From: CAYSRC01 sp964433495
GTDB lineage: Bacteria > Bacillota > Clostridia > Oscillospirales > Ruminococcaceae
Assembly: GCA_964433495.1 (NCBI GenBank)
Contig: CAYSRC010000003.1
Span: 1-64,000, forward strand
DNA: 64,000 bases
Direction of reading: 5' to 3'
Part shown: positions 53,010 to 62,031 of the stretch, piece by piece
Position numbering within the stretch: the stretch's first letter is position 1
How the letters are laid out: each line of letters opens with the position of its first letter
Translations under genes and position numbers: made by a program
Notes under the pieces: model-generated
Databases searched by the model: none
Seen by the model: only the letters and a program-made list of their open reading frames with translations
What the model was told of the DNA's origin: nothing

Positions 53010-53888
53010 ATGTTTATTTCGGACATGTTTAAAGAGAAAGAATGTGTCTTTTCGATAGAGGTTTTCCCGCCCAAAAAGAAGGGGGCTGTCGAGGCGAGCC
53101 TGTACCCTGCGCTCGAGTCCATGCGGGAGGTAGAGCCCGACTTTATCAGCGTCACCTACGGCGCGGGCGGAAGTCTCGCGGGCCGGTCGACCACCGGCAT
53201 CTCCTCCCACATTAAAAATGAGCTCGGCATCGAGTCGCTTGCGCATCTCACCTGCGCGAACCTGACAAAGGAGCAGGCGGGCGGGATCTTGAGGGAGCTT
53301 CGGGGGCAGGGGGTCGACAACATCCTCGTGCTGCGCGGCGACGGCAGCCCCGACCTGCCGCGGGAGACCGACTACATACACGCAAGCGACCTCGCCGCCG
53401 AGGTCGAGGCCTTCGGCGGCTTTGACATCGCGGGGGCGTGCTACCCCGAGGGGCATTTTGAGTGCCCCACCCTCAGGCAGGACGTGGAGAACCTGCGGTA
53501 TAAGGTCGACGCGGGGGTCAGCCACCTCATCACACAGCTTTTTTTCGACAACGTGTGCTTTTACCGCTTTCTCAACCTCGCGAGAAAGGCGGGCATCGCC
53601 GTGCCGGTGCACGCGGGGGTCATGCCTATTGTGAACTCGCGTCAGATAGAGCGCACCGTCGCGCTCAGCTCGGCGAGCCTGCCGCCCGCCTTTACCAAGA
53701 TGATAAGCAGGTACAGCGGCGACCCCGACGCGCTGTTTGACGCGGGGATTGACTACGCTGTCCGACAGATCAGGGACCTCATCACGGGCGGAGCGGACGG
53801 CATCCACCTGTACGCGATGAACAATGCCGTCGTTGTCCGCCGCGTTTACGAGGGCATAAAGGATCTTTTGCCGGGGCGAAGCGCATGA
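53010..53888 (+). CDS. metF: 5,10-methylenetetrahydrofolate reductase
   Basis: A 292-residue flavoenzyme that makes 5-methyl-tetrahydrofolate for methionine synthesis. FSIEVFPPKK (about 14-23), FISVTYGAGG, HLTCANLTKEQ, LRGDGSPDLP and ITQLFFDN are the expected MetF blocks. ATG 53010 follows AAAGGAG with an 11-base spacer; no better start is seen. It is the first gene of a three-gene methionine operon and its stop overlaps the next start (ATGA). Confidence 0.95.
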   Translation: MFISDMFKEKECVFSIEVFPPKKKGAVEASLYPALESMREVEPDFISVTYGAGGSLAGRSTTGISSHIKNELGIESLAHLTCANLTKEQAGGILRELRGQGVDNILVLRGDGSPDLPRETDYIHASDLAAEVEAFGGFDIAGACYPEGHFECPTLRQDVENLRYKVDAGVSHLITQLFFDNVCFYRFLNLARKAGIAVPVHAGVMPIVNSRQIERTVALSSASLPPAFTKMISRYSGDPDALFDAGIDYAVRQIRDLITGGADGIHLYAMNNAVVVRRVYEGIKDLLPGRSA

Positions 53889-54544
53889 TTTTGCATCTGA
53901 CGCTTGCAAAAGAGCTTGATTTTTCCGTGGCGCTGCGGTATCTCGGCGTAAAGGGCGCATGTGACGGCTCGCTCGAAGCGCTGCTCGAGCGGGCCGCGCG
54001 CGTGCTGCGGGAAAAAGCAAGCCCTAAAGCGGCATATCTCACAAGTGATATCGGCCTTTTGGACGGCTGCCTTGAGGGCGGGGACATCAAAAAGCACCTC
54101 GAGGGCTGTCACACGTGCGTCCTGCTCGCCTGCACCCTCGGCGCGGGGGTCGATTTAGCCCAGCGCGCCGCAAACGCGTCGGACATGGCGTTTGCCGTCG
54201 TGCTCGACGCGCTCGCGTCGGTCATGGCCGAGCAGGCTGCGGACGAGGCCGAGGGTATCGTGCGCGGGCAGCTGGCGGGCAAGGGGCTTTTTTTGACCTC
54301 GCGCTTTTCGCCGGGATACGGCGACTATCCGATATCCGCCCAAAACCGTCTGCTCGACATCCTCGACGCGCCGCGCGGGATAGGCCTGTGCGCCACGCCG
54401 ACCCACCTCATGACGCCGCGCAAGAGCATAACGGCGGTGTTGGGGGTCAGCGACCGCCCGGTCACCGGCCGCAGGGCGGGCTGTGCGCACTGCGCGCTCA
54501 GGGACAGATGCCTTTTCAGAAAAGAGGGAAAGACGTGTGAATAG
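53885..54544 (+). CDS. Stand-alone methionine synthase activation (reactivation) domain protein
   Basis: A 219-residue protein corresponding to the C-terminal module of MetH, which binds SAM and returns oxidised cobalamin to the active form. SRFSPGYGDYPISAQ (about 139-153) is the diagnostic motif, followed by GIGLCATPTHLMTPRKSITAVLG. The C-terminal CAHCALRDRC adds a cysteine cluster, CxxC...C, that could bind metal (inference). It lies between metF and metH and overlaps both, so it clearly serves the shortened MetH. Confidence 0.9.
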   Translation: MILHLTLAKELDFSVALRYLGVKGACDGSLEALLERAARVLREKASPKAAYLTSDIGLLDGCLEGGDIKKHLEGCHTCVLLACTLGAGVDLAQRAANASDMAFAVVLDALASVMAEQAADEAEGIVRGQLAGKGLFLTSRFSPGYGDYPISAQNRLLDILDAPRGIGLCATPTHLMTPRKSITAVLGVSDRPVTGRRAGCAHCALRDRCLFRKEGKTCE

Positions 54545-56891
54545 GGTTTTTGACGACAATCGGATCGTGATATTCGACGGCGCGATGGGCACCATGCTGC
54601 AAAAGGGGGGGCTCAAGCCCGGGGAGCGCCCCGACATTTTGTCGCTGACGCGGCCCGAGGCGGTCGAGGCGGTGCACCGCGCGTACATCGACGCCGGGTG
54701 CGACTTTGTCCTGACCGACACCTTCGGCAGCAACGCGAAAAAGCTTGCGGGCTCCGGCTGCTCGGTCGAGCAGGTGGTACGCGCGGGGATTGCCGCAGCG
54801 GGGAGGGCCGCGGGGACGCTGTCCCGCGTCATCCTGGATGTCGGCCCGATAGGCGAGCTTGTCGAGCCCTCGGGCGCCCTGCGCTTTGAGGAGGCCTATG
54901 AGATATACCGCGAAGTCGTGACGGCGGGCGAGCGCGCGGGCGCAGAGATCGTGATGTTCGAGACGATGACCGATCTTTACGAGCTTAAGGCGGCGATTTT
55001 GGCGGCGAAGGAGAACACCGGGATGTCGGTGCTCGCCTCGATGACGTTTGAAAAAAACGGGCGGACCTTCACCGGCTGCACCGTCGAGTCGTTTGCGCTC
55101 ACCGCCGGAGGGCTCGGCGTCGACGGGCTGGGCATAAACTGCTCGCTCGGCCCCGACGAGATCTTCCCGCTTGTCCGGCGGCTGTGCCGCGCGACAAATC
55201 TGCCCGTGTTCGCGAAGCCCAACGCCGGCCTTCCCGACCCATCGAGCGGCCTTTACACCGTGGACGCACAGGCGTTTGCGGAACAGCTTAAGCGCTATGC
55301 CGCGCTCGGCGTCTCTGCCGTGGGGGGCTGCTGCGGCACCACGCCCCCGCACATCGCCGCGCTGGCAAGGGCGTTTGCGGGTGAAAAGCCGCGCAAGCGC
55401 GAACAAGTCGGCCTCAGCGCCGTCTGCTCCCCCACGCGCCCCGTCGTGATCGACACGGTGCGGGTGATCGGCGAGCGGATAAACCCGACGGGCAAAAAGC
55501 GACTCCAGCAGGCGCTGCGCGAGGGGGACATGGGGTATGTCATGGCGCAGGCCCTTGAGCAGGCGGGCGCGGGCGCAGACATCCTCGACGTCAACGTCGG
55601 TCTGCCCGGCCTCGACGAGAAAACGACGATGGCACGGGCCGTCAAGGCAATCCAAAGCGTGTGCGAGCTTCCGCTTCAGCTCGACTCGGGCAGGGCGGAC
55701 GTGCTCGAGGCGGGGCTGCGGGTGTACAACGGCAAGCCCATTGTCAACTCGGTCAACGCCGAGGACGCGGTGCTCGAGCGGGTGCTGCCGCTCTGCAAAA
55801 AATACGGCGCGGCGGTCGTGGGGCTGACGCTCGACGAAAAGGGCATCCCCGCGTCGGCCGAGCGGCGCTTTGCGCTGGCAAAAAAAATCGTCGATGCGGC
55901 GGCTTCGGCGGGGATCCCGAAAGAGGATGTCTTCGTCGACTGTCTCACGCTCACAGCGAGCACGCAGCAGGAGGCCGTCGCCGAGACGCTGGGGGCCGTC
56001 CGCATGGTGCGCGAGCGCCTCGGCGTGCACACGGTGCTCGGCGTCTCCAACATCTCGTTCGGCCTGCCCTGCCGCGAGCAGATAAACACCACGTTCTTGA
56101 CGCTCGCGATGGCAAGCGGGCTGGATCTGCCGATTCTCAACCCCAATTCTGCCGCCATGATGGCCGCCGTGGCGAGCTTTAAGGTGCTTTATAACATCGA
56201 CAGGGATTCGCGCGAGTACATCGCGCGGTACTCGTCACAGGTCGCGGCAGCGCAGGCCCCCGCGCACGGCGGCATCACACTGTACGACGCCGTGTTGGGC
56301 GGGCTGGGGGAACAGGCCGCCGCCGCGGCGAAAAACGAGCTCGCAGCCCGTCCCCCCGAGGAGGTTGTCGACGCGGTTCTCATCCCCGCGCTCGACGCGG
56401 TGGGGGAGGGGTTTGAAAAGGGAACCCTGTTTCTGCCGCAGCTCATGCAGGCCGCGGGCGCGGCGCAGGCGGCGTTTGAGGTAATCAAAAACACGATATC
56501 CCGCTCGGGTGCGCAGGGCGGCGGCAGGGGAAAGATCGTCATCGCCACCGTCAAGGGGGACATCCACGACATCGGCAAAAACATCGTCAGAACGCTGCTT
56601 CAAAACTACGGATACGACACGATCGACCTCGGACGGGACGTCCCGCCCGAGGCGGTGGTCGAGGCGGTGCGGCAGAGCGGCGCGCGCCTTGTCGGCTTGA
56701 GCGCGCTGATGACCACAACCCTCCCGAGCATGGAGCGGACGATCAAAGCGCTGCGCGAGGCGCAGCTCGACTGCCGCGTCATGGTGGGCGGCGCCGTGCT
56801 GACGCCCGAGTACGCGCGGAAAATCGGCGCCGACTACTACGCGCGCGACGCGAAACGGTCGGTCGACATCGCGAAAGAGGTGCTGGGCTGA
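54537..56891 (+). CDS. metH: Cobalamin-dependent methionine synthase without activation domain
   Basis: A 784-residue enzyme that moves the methyl group from methyl-tetrahydrofolate to homocysteine. Order: homocysteine domain (about 1-300; DGAMGTML, GINCSLGPDE and zinc cysteines GGCCGTTPPHI), pterin-binding domain (about 315-580; GERINPTGKKRL), helical cap and B12-binding domain with DIHDIGKN, D675-x-H677. E. coli MetH has about 1,230 residues; the missing C-terminal reactivation domain is the preceding gene. GTG 54537 lies behind GAGGG and overlaps the upstream gene. Confidence 0.94.
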   Translation: MNRVFDDNRIVIFDGAMGTMLQKGGLKPGERPDILSLTRPEAVEAVHRAYIDAGCDFVLTDTFGSNAKKLAGSGCSVEQVVRAGIAAAGRAAGTLSRVILDVGPIGELVEPSGALRFEEAYEIYREVVTAGERAGAEIVMFETMTDLYELKAAILAAKENTGMSVLASMTFEKNGRTFTGCTVESFALTAGGLGVDGLGINCSLGPDEIFPLVRRLCRATNLPVFAKPNAGLPDPSSGLYTVDAQAFAEQLKRYAALGVSAVGGCCGTTPPHIAALARAFAGEKPRKREQVGLSAVCSPTRPVVIDTVRVIGERINPTGKKRLQQALREGDMGYVMAQALEQAGAGADILDVNVGLPGLDEKTTMARAVKAIQSVCELPLQLDSGRADVLEAGLRVYNGKPIVNSVNAEDAVLERVLPLCKKYGAAVVGLTLDEKGIPASAERRFALAKKIVDAAASAGIPKEDVFVDCLTLTASTQQEAVAETLGAVRMVRERLGVHTVLGVSNISFGLPCREQINTTFLTLAMASGLDLPILNPNSAAMMAAVASFKVLYNIDRDSREYIARYSSQVAAAQAPAHGGITLYDAVLGGLGEQAAAAAKNELAARPPEEVVDAVLIPALDAVGEGFEKGTLFLPQLMQAAGAAQAAFEVIKNTISRSGAQGGGRGKIVIATVKGDIHDIGKNIVRTLLQNYGYDTIDLGRDVPPEAVVEAVRQSGARLVGLSALMTTTLPSMERTIKALREAQLDCRVMVGGAVLTPEYARKIGADYYARDAKRSVDIAKEVLG

Positions 56892-57466
56892 CGGCGCGGC
56901 GGGGGAGATTGTAAGGGCTGAGGCTTTAACCCGCAACAAGAGGCACTTTCGAACGACGGGCCTTTTGTAAAGACGATCCCTCAGCCGGTTAACGCTGATA
57001 CGCCCTGCATATTCTCGCAGGATCTTCGAGCTTTTTATACTCGCCTGAATTCACGGGAATATGTGCCCCCGAACGTCGTACCGCTTACGTTCGGCAATCC
57101 CTCGGTCAGCTGAGGCTGACACGCCCTGCATACTCCCGCAGGGCGTGCCGAACGCCGTACCGCTTACGTTCGGCTGCCCCCGTTACACAAGGGAGCCCTT
57201 GGGGATGTCCATCCCGTATAACCTAAAATACAGAAAACGCCGTACCGTGTGCCGCGCACCGTACCGATTGAGTTCGGTAAGGGGGCCCAAGGGCAAGGGC
57301 GCTGTCCCACAGGAGGCTTTCTTTACATAAGCCCACATGTTTCTCGCAGGGCCTTCGGGCTGTCGTTTCTTTCGGACTTGACCGCATGCAAGGATTGCAC
57401 CCCTTTCTTGTGTAAAGGGCGGCGCGGCGAATGCCGCGACAGAGGGATTGTCAAGCGTGTAAAACA
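56892..57466. repeat. Intergenic repeat cluster B
   Basis: About 575 bases with no gene. It holds three more copies of the palindrome CCGAACG...CGTTCGG: 57069-57094, 57148-57173 and a decayed one at 57251-57277, all in the orientation of the copy at 51620. ATCCCTC(A/G)G..CAGC...GCTGA.ACGCCCTGCAT occurs at 56976-57010 and 57097-57131. TTGTGTAAAGGGCGG...GAGGGATTGTCAAGCG at 57408-57458 matches the other family in cluster A. The region is not coding on either strand. Confidence 0.75.
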
Positions 57467-57496
57467 GAAAAGAAGACCCTGTTACAGGGTCTTCTT
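57466..57496 (-). terminator. Terminator of luxS
   Basis: On the minus strand AAGAAGACCCTG pairs with CAGGGTCTTCTT over a 3-base loop, followed by TTCTGTTTT. It lies about 25 bases after the luxS stop. Confidence 0.9.
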
Positions 57497-57520
57497 CAAA
57501 ACATCCTCTCTGCGACTCAT

Positions 57521-57979
57521 TCAGGCGTTGTACGCGAGTTTGTCGGCTGTCCAGCCCTCGAGCACAGGCAGCATCGCCTTTGCCTCGTCTCTTGCGCCCG
57601 CGAGGTTTTGCTCGCGGTAGTTCCCGCATTCCTTTTCGGACGCGCCGGGGATCTCGCCCTCGTACTCGGACATGAAGCGGAAGCTGTCCTGCACAAGGCT
57701 TATCGCGTCGTCGTGCGAGATGCCGCGCGTCAGAAGATAAAACCCGGTACGGCAGCCCATCGGCCCGACATAGATGATGTTTTTGCCGAAGCGCGAGTTG
57801 CGCGCGTAGGTGGCAAAGAGGTGCTCGATGGTGTGCAGCGCGCCGTTTTCAAGATAGTCGCCGTTGTTCGGCTTTTTCATCCTGATGTCGTAGGTTACAA
57901 CGTCGCCGTCGGTTCGCGAGATGTACATCCCGCGTTCAAGCCTGGTGTGGTCGACGCAAAAGCTTGCAATACGTTCCAC
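57521..57979 (-). CDS. luxS: S-ribosylhomocysteine lyase LuxS
   Basis: A 152-residue metalloenzyme that splits S-ribosylhomocysteine into homocysteine and the AI-2 precursor DPD. The metal site HTIEH is near 50-54 (LENGALHTIEHLFATYARN) with the later cysteine in the GNYREQNL region. DHTRLERGMYISR at the N-terminus is characteristic. GTG 57979 is used, with GGGGG upstream; the open frame before it has no family sequence. It produces the homocysteine that MetH, encoded 600 bases away, remethylates. Confidence 0.95.
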   Translation of the reverse strand: MERIASFCVDHTRLERGMYISRTDGDVVTYDIRMKKPNNGDYLENGALHTIEHLFATYARNSRFGKNIIYVGPMGCRTGFYLLTRGISHDDAISLVQDSFRFMSEYEGEIPGASEKECGNYREQNLAGARDEAKAMLPVLEGWTADKLAYNA

Positions 57980-58013
57980 GTCAAATCCCCCGCATTGTTT
58001 TTTTCTGTAAGAT

Positions 58014-58042
58014 ATTATAGTGCAGGCTCGCCGGCACTTCAA
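58014..58042 (-). promoter_or_regulatory. Sigma-A promoter of luxS
   Basis: On the minus strand TTGAAG (58042-58037) and TATAAT (58019-58014) are 17 bases apart, 35 bases before the luxS start. Confidence 0.85.
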
Positions 58043-58308
58043 GTGCGTTTATGCTTTTCTGAAGGTCCGCCGCTTCGATTTATCGTTTTGGGCCGCAGAG
58101 GGCTTGTCCTCTGTGCCCGTCGCCCGATGCCGAGCGCGCCGAAACGGGGCAGACGCTCCTGCATCGTTCGCTCGGTGAGGCGCGGAAGAGCGGGAGACAA
58201 ACGCCCCCGGCGCGAGCGGGACCGGGACACAAGAGCAAATACACAAAAGTCCGAAAAAATCAAGAACCTGCGGTATCTCTATCGGCCGCACAAGCGAAAG
58301 GAAAACAG
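58043..58308. other. Divergent gap between luxS and radA
   Basis: About 265 bases without a gene. The luxS promoter is at its left end; I found no clear promoter for radA. Sequence is GC-rich with several short open frames that are not family-like. Confidence 0.45.
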
Positions 58309-59673
58309 ATGGCTTCGGTTAAAAATGTATACGTATGCAGCGAGTGCGGCGCAGAGTTCAACAAATGGTTCGGCAGGTGTCCCTCGTGCGGCGAGTGGAA
58401 CACCCTGGAGGAGACGGCGCCGATAAAGACAGCCCCCGCGAGAGGGGCGGGCAGAGGCCGTCTCAAGGGCATTGAGGCGCACGGGCTCGACACCATCTCG
58501 TTTGAGGACGAGCCGCGCTATACAACCGGCATAGCCGAGCTCGACCGGGTTCTCGGCGGCGGGATCGTGCGCGGCTCGGTCGTGCTCATCGGCGGCGAAC
58601 CGGGCGCGGGCAAGTCGACGCTGCTGCTTCAGATGTGCGGCAACATCAGCGACACCGCGCGGGTGCTGTATGTTTCGGGCGAGGAGTCGAGACATCAGAT
58701 AAAGCTGCGGGCCGACAGGCTCGGCATAAACTCGCCCAACATCCTGCTCGCGGCGGAGACCGACATCGAGGCGATAGCCGCCGAGATATCCTCTTTGCGC
58801 CCCGACCTTGTCGTCATCGACTCGATTCAGACGATGGCGCTCGAGGGGGTGAGCTCGTCCCCGGGCAGCGTGACCCAGGTCAGGGAGTGCGCCTCGGTGC
58901 TCATGCGCACTGCCAAAAGCGAGGGTATCCCGATATTCATTGTCGGGCACGTCAACAAGGACGGCGCGATTGCGGGGCCAAAGGTGATGGAGCACATCGT
59001 CGACACGGTGCTCTATTTTGAGGGCGACCGATATCTCAGCTATCGGATCCTGCGCGCCGCGAAAAACAGGTTTGGCTCCACAAACGAGATCGGGCTGTTT
59101 GACATGACAGGGCACGGGCTTTTCGGCGTGGACAACCCCAGCGGGGTGATGCTGGACGGCAGGGACCCCGACGTCCCGGGAAGCTGCGTCACCTGTATCA
59201 TGGAGGGGTCGCGCCCGCTGCTCGCCGAAATCCAATCCCTCGCCTCCAAGACGGGCTTCGGCAACCCCCGCCGCACCTCGTCGGGCCTCGACTACAACCG
59301 TGTAAACCTGCTGCTCGCGGTGCTCGAAAAGCGGGCAGGGTACTTTTTGTCGGGTCTCGACGTCTACATCAACGTCGTCGGCGGCCTGCAGATGAGCGAG
59401 CCGTCGGTCGATTTGGCGGCCGTGCTGAGCCTTGTCTCGGCGGTCACCGACACCCCCGTGCCGCGCGGATTTATCGCGTTCGGCGAGGTGGGGCTGGGCG
59501 GCGAGGTGCGCGCGGTTGCGAACGCCGAGACGCGGGTGCAGGAGGCGCAGAGACTGGGCTTTTCCGACTGCGTGCTGCCCCGCGGCTGCGTCCCAAAGCT
59601 GCGCGGGCGGTTTGACATCAACCTCATCGGTGTAGGAAGCGTCCGTGAGCTCGCGCCGCTTCTCAAGCGATGA
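58309..59673 (+). CDS. radA: DNA repair protein RadA (Sms)
   Basis: A 454-residue RecA-like ATPase and DnaB-like branch-migration helicase. The N-terminal zinc finger is CSECGAEFNKWFGRCPSCGEW, Walker A is GEPGAGKS near 96-103, the RadA motif KNRFGS is present near 262, and the C-terminal Lon-like domain has EPSVDLAAVLSLVSA and GEVGLGGEVR. AAAGGAAA precedes ATG 58309. Full length. Confidence 0.97.
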   Translation: MASVKNVYVCSECGAEFNKWFGRCPSCGEWNTLEETAPIKTAPARGAGRGRLKGIEAHGLDTISFEDEPRYTTGIAELDRVLGGGIVRGSVVLIGGEPGAGKSTLLLQMCGNISDTARVLYVSGEESRHQIKLRADRLGINSPNILLAAETDIEAIAAEISSLRPDLVVIDSIQTMALEGVSSSPGSVTQVRECASVLMRTAKSEGIPIFIVGHVNKDGAIAGPKVMEHIVDTVLYFEGDRYLSYRILRAAKNRFGSTNEIGLFDMTGHGLFGVDNPSGVMLDGRDPDVPGSCVTCIMEGSRPLLAEIQSLASKTGFGNPRRTSSGLDYNRVNLLLAVLEKRAGYFLSGLDVYINVVGGLQMSEPSVDLAAVLSLVSAVTDTPVPRGFIAFGEVGLGGEVRAVANAETRVQEAQRLGFSDCVLPRGCVPKLRGRFDINLIGVGSVRELAPLLKR

Positions 59674-59796
59674 CGAACTAAATAAATCGTCAAAAGATTT
59701 GTCGGCTGCCCGAACAGAGCGCTCTTTGCCGCGCGGGGAGGGTGAACACACTGCGCCGCAAAGCGCAGCGATGTAAAAAGAACGGGGCTTTTAAAA

Positions 59797-60534
59797 ATGG
59801 AACGGTTTGTTGAGACACCCAACCTGCCCCAAAGGCGTGTAAAGGTGTGCGCCTTGTCGGGAGATGAACGGCATCGGTATGCGGCTGACGCGCTCAGGGC
59901 GCTCGGTATTGCGTGCATCCCGACCGAGGCGTGCGCGCGGCTGCCGCGCCCGGTAGCCTATCACGCCGACATGCAGCTGCTGCACCTTGGGGGACGGCAC
60001 TTTGCACTCGAGGACAGCTGCCGCGCCCTTCGCGAGGGCCTTTTGTCGCGCGGGGCGACGGTGGACTGTCTCGAGCAGGCGGACGATCGCTACCCCGGGG
60101 ACTGTGTGCTCAACGCGCTCATCCTCGGCGGCCGCTTCTACTGCGCCGAACAGCCGCCCGCCGGGTGGAAGCGCGCCCTCGGCGCAAACCTGCGGTTTGT
60201 AAAGCAGGGATATACCCGCTGTTCCTGCGCGGTTGTCGCAAAAAACGCGGTTATAACGGCGGACAGGGGCATCGGCACCAAACTGCGCGCGGACGGCGTC
60301 GACTGCCTTGTCATCCCTCCGGGCGAGATAACCCTTGAAGGGTATGACTGCGGCTTTATCGGCGGCTGCTGCGGCCTTGTCGACCGCGGGGTGCTGGCCT
60401 TTACGGGGGATATATCGCGCCTGTCCTACGGCGGCATGATTGCGGATTTTTTGCAAAAGCAGGGCGTGCGCGCCGTCGCCCTGCGCTCCGGGATACCCGA
60501 GGACATCGGCGGAATCCTCCCGCTGACGGAGTAG
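59797..60534 (+). CDS. DUF6873 family protein with a GME-type fold
   Basis: A 245-residue protein without assigned function. It resembles the DUF6873 group, thought to share the fold of guanidino-group modifying enzymes (pentein fold). Visible segments are YPGDCVLNALILGGRFYC, KQGYTRCSCAVVAKNAVITADRGI and CGFIGGCCGLVDRGVLAFTGD. Several cysteines are concentrated there (CSC, GGCCG). It sits 124 bases after radA on the same strand and ends before a large hairpin. The family name is from memory and not confirmed by search. Confidence 0.7.
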   Translation: MERFVETPNLPQRRVKVCALSGDERHRYAADALRALGIACIPTEACARLPRPVAYHADMQLLHLGGRHFALEDSCRALREGLLSRGATVDCLEQADDRYPGDCVLNALILGGRFYCAEQPPAGWKRALGANLRFVKQGYTRCSCAVVAKNAVITADRGIGTKLRADGVDCLVIPPGEITLEGYDCGFIGGCCGLVDRGVLAFTGDISRLSYGGMIADFLQKQGVRAVALRSGIPEDIGGILPLTE

Positions 60535-60575
60535 GCGTCGCGTCTGCCGCCCTGTCCGCGCGGGATTTTTTTATA

Positions 60576-60631
60576 AAGGCTCAAAAGCAGCGGCGCTGAA
60601 CTCCTGTTTCAACGCCGCTGCTTTGAGCCTT
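60576..60631. terminator. Long hairpin between convergent genes
   Basis: AAGGCTCAAAAGCAGCGGCG at 60576-60595 pairs with its near-perfect complement at 60613-60631. It lies between the convergent DUF6873 and dapA genes. Neither side has a strong T-run, but the stem could end both transcripts. Confidence 0.65.
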
Positions 60632-60754
60632 ATGCGAGCGCAAGGGCATCCTGCCCAAGCTCACCACACTGCGCTGTCCGACGCGTGTGCCGGGAGCGGC
60701 CGCCTAAAGTGCTTTACCGGCGGGGTGTCACGCGCTTGCCCGGCGGTTCGACCG

Positions 60755-61636
60755 TCACGAAAAGTCCATGCCGCGCAGAACCTTTGACAGCGCTGCCCTC
60801 TTTTCGTCGGAAAGCGGGGCAAGCGGCGGGCGGCAGATGCCCGCGTCGACGCCGACGATCCGAAGCGCCTCCTTGACGGGGATGGGGTTGACGTCGATAA
60901 ACATCGCCTTGATGAGCGGATAAAGCTTCTGCGCGAGGCGCGACGCCGTCCCAAAGTCGCCCGCAAGACAGGCGGCGGCAAGCGCGCTCATGTCCCGCGG
61001 CGCGATGTTGGACACCACCGAGATGACCCCCTCTGCCCCCGCCGACATCATCGGCACAGTCAGGTCGTCGTTGCCGCAGAAAAAAGTGAGGCGGCCGCCG
61101 CAGCGGTGCATCGCGTCGAGGGTGTAGGCCATGTCGCCGCTCGCCTCCTTCACCGCGACGATGTTGTCCACCCCGCAGAGCTCGTCGTAACAGTCGAGCG
61201 GGATGCTCATGCCGGTGCGCGACGGGACGTTGTACAGGATGATGGGCAGACCCGTCGACCCCGCGATGCTTTTATAGTGGTTCACAAGCCCCGAGGCGGA
61301 CGTCTTGTTGTAGTAGGGGGTCACCACCAAAAGCCCGTCGGCGCCCGCCGCCTCGGCGGCCCGCGCGAGCCGGCAGGCGTGCCTTGTATCGTTGCTGCCC
61401 GCGCCCGCGATGATCGGGATCCTTTCTCCTACATGGCTCGCCGCAAAGGCCGTCAGCTCGCGGGCTTCGTCGTCGCTCAGCGTCGCCGACTCTCCCGTGG
61501 TGCCGCACACGACGACCGCCGAAACCCCTGCCTTCAGCTGCATGTCGAGCATCTCCCGAAAGACCTGGTAGTTCACCCGTCCGTTTTGGTCAAACGGGGT
61601 GACGATCGCCGTCGCGCATCCTCTGAACAAAGACAT
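60755..61636 (-). CDS. dapA: 4-hydroxy-tetrahydrodipicolinate synthase
   Basis: A 293-residue class I aldolase that condenses pyruvate with aspartate semialdehyde, the first committed step to diaminopimelate and lysine. VVCGTTGESATL (about 44-55), the tyrosine in ILYNVPSRTG and the Schiff-base lysine in IVAVKEASGD are in place. AAAGGCGG lies before ATG 61636. Its substrate comes from asd upstream, but the 430-base gap with a terminator suggests separate control. Confidence 0.96.
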   Translation of the reverse strand: MSLFRGCATAIVTPFDQNGRVNYQVFREMLDMQLKAGVSAVVVCGTTGESATLSDDEARELTAFAASHVGERIPIIAGAGSNDTRHACRLARAAEAAGADGLLVVTPYYNKTSASGLVNHYKSIAGSTGLPIILYNVPSRTGMSIPLDCYDELCGVDNIVAVKEASGDMAYTLDAMHRCGGRLTFFCGNDDLTVPMMSAGAEGVISVVSNIAPRDMSALAAACLAGDFGTASRLAQKLYPLIKAMFIDVNPIPVKEALRIVGVDAGICRPPLAPLSDEKRAALSKVLRGMDFS

Positions 61637-61656
61637 AACCTAAATACCGCCTTTCT

Positions 61657-61690
61657 CAAAAAAATAAAAGGCCCGCAAAGGATGCGAACC
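61657..61690 (-). terminator. Terminator between asd and dapA
   Basis: On the minus strand AAAGG-TT-CGCA pairs with TGCG-GG-CCTTT and continues TTATTTTTTT, only about 25 bases before dapA. It either ends the asd transcript or works as an attenuator of dapA. Confidence 0.75.
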
Positions 61691-61782
61691 TTTAAAAAAT
61701 CCGTTGTGTTGCCGTGTCGCCGACAGGAAAGCGGCGCTCGGAAGCCCCGACAAAGCTCTCGCTGTCGCACACCCCGCCCGAT

Positions 61783-62031
61783 GCCGCACGGTTTTCCGCG
61801 CCGGGTGCGAGCGCTCGGATGACGTCGCTTAAGATAATCTCGCTTAGTTACCCGAACTGTCCGCACGGCAAAAAGCTGTCGGGCACTCTGTTCAGCGCGG
61901 GGCGCGGGCTCGGCTGTTTGTTGAACATCCCGAAAAGCCCCCGCTGCGCGCACGGCGCCGCACGGGCCGCTCCCGGGCGCGGCGCTCGGATGATGTCGCT
62001 TAAGTTATTCCTGTTTAAGATACCCGCACTG
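61783..62031. repeat. Duplicated module of about 75 nt
   Basis: Copies at 61783-61859 and 61957-62031 both read GCCGCACGG, then GCGCTCGGATGA(C/T)GTCGCTTAAG, then TTA, then TACCCG(A/C)ACTG, in direct orientation and 174 bases apart. The conserved bases are in clusters with variable spacers, as in a structured RNA or repeat element. Confidence 0.7.
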
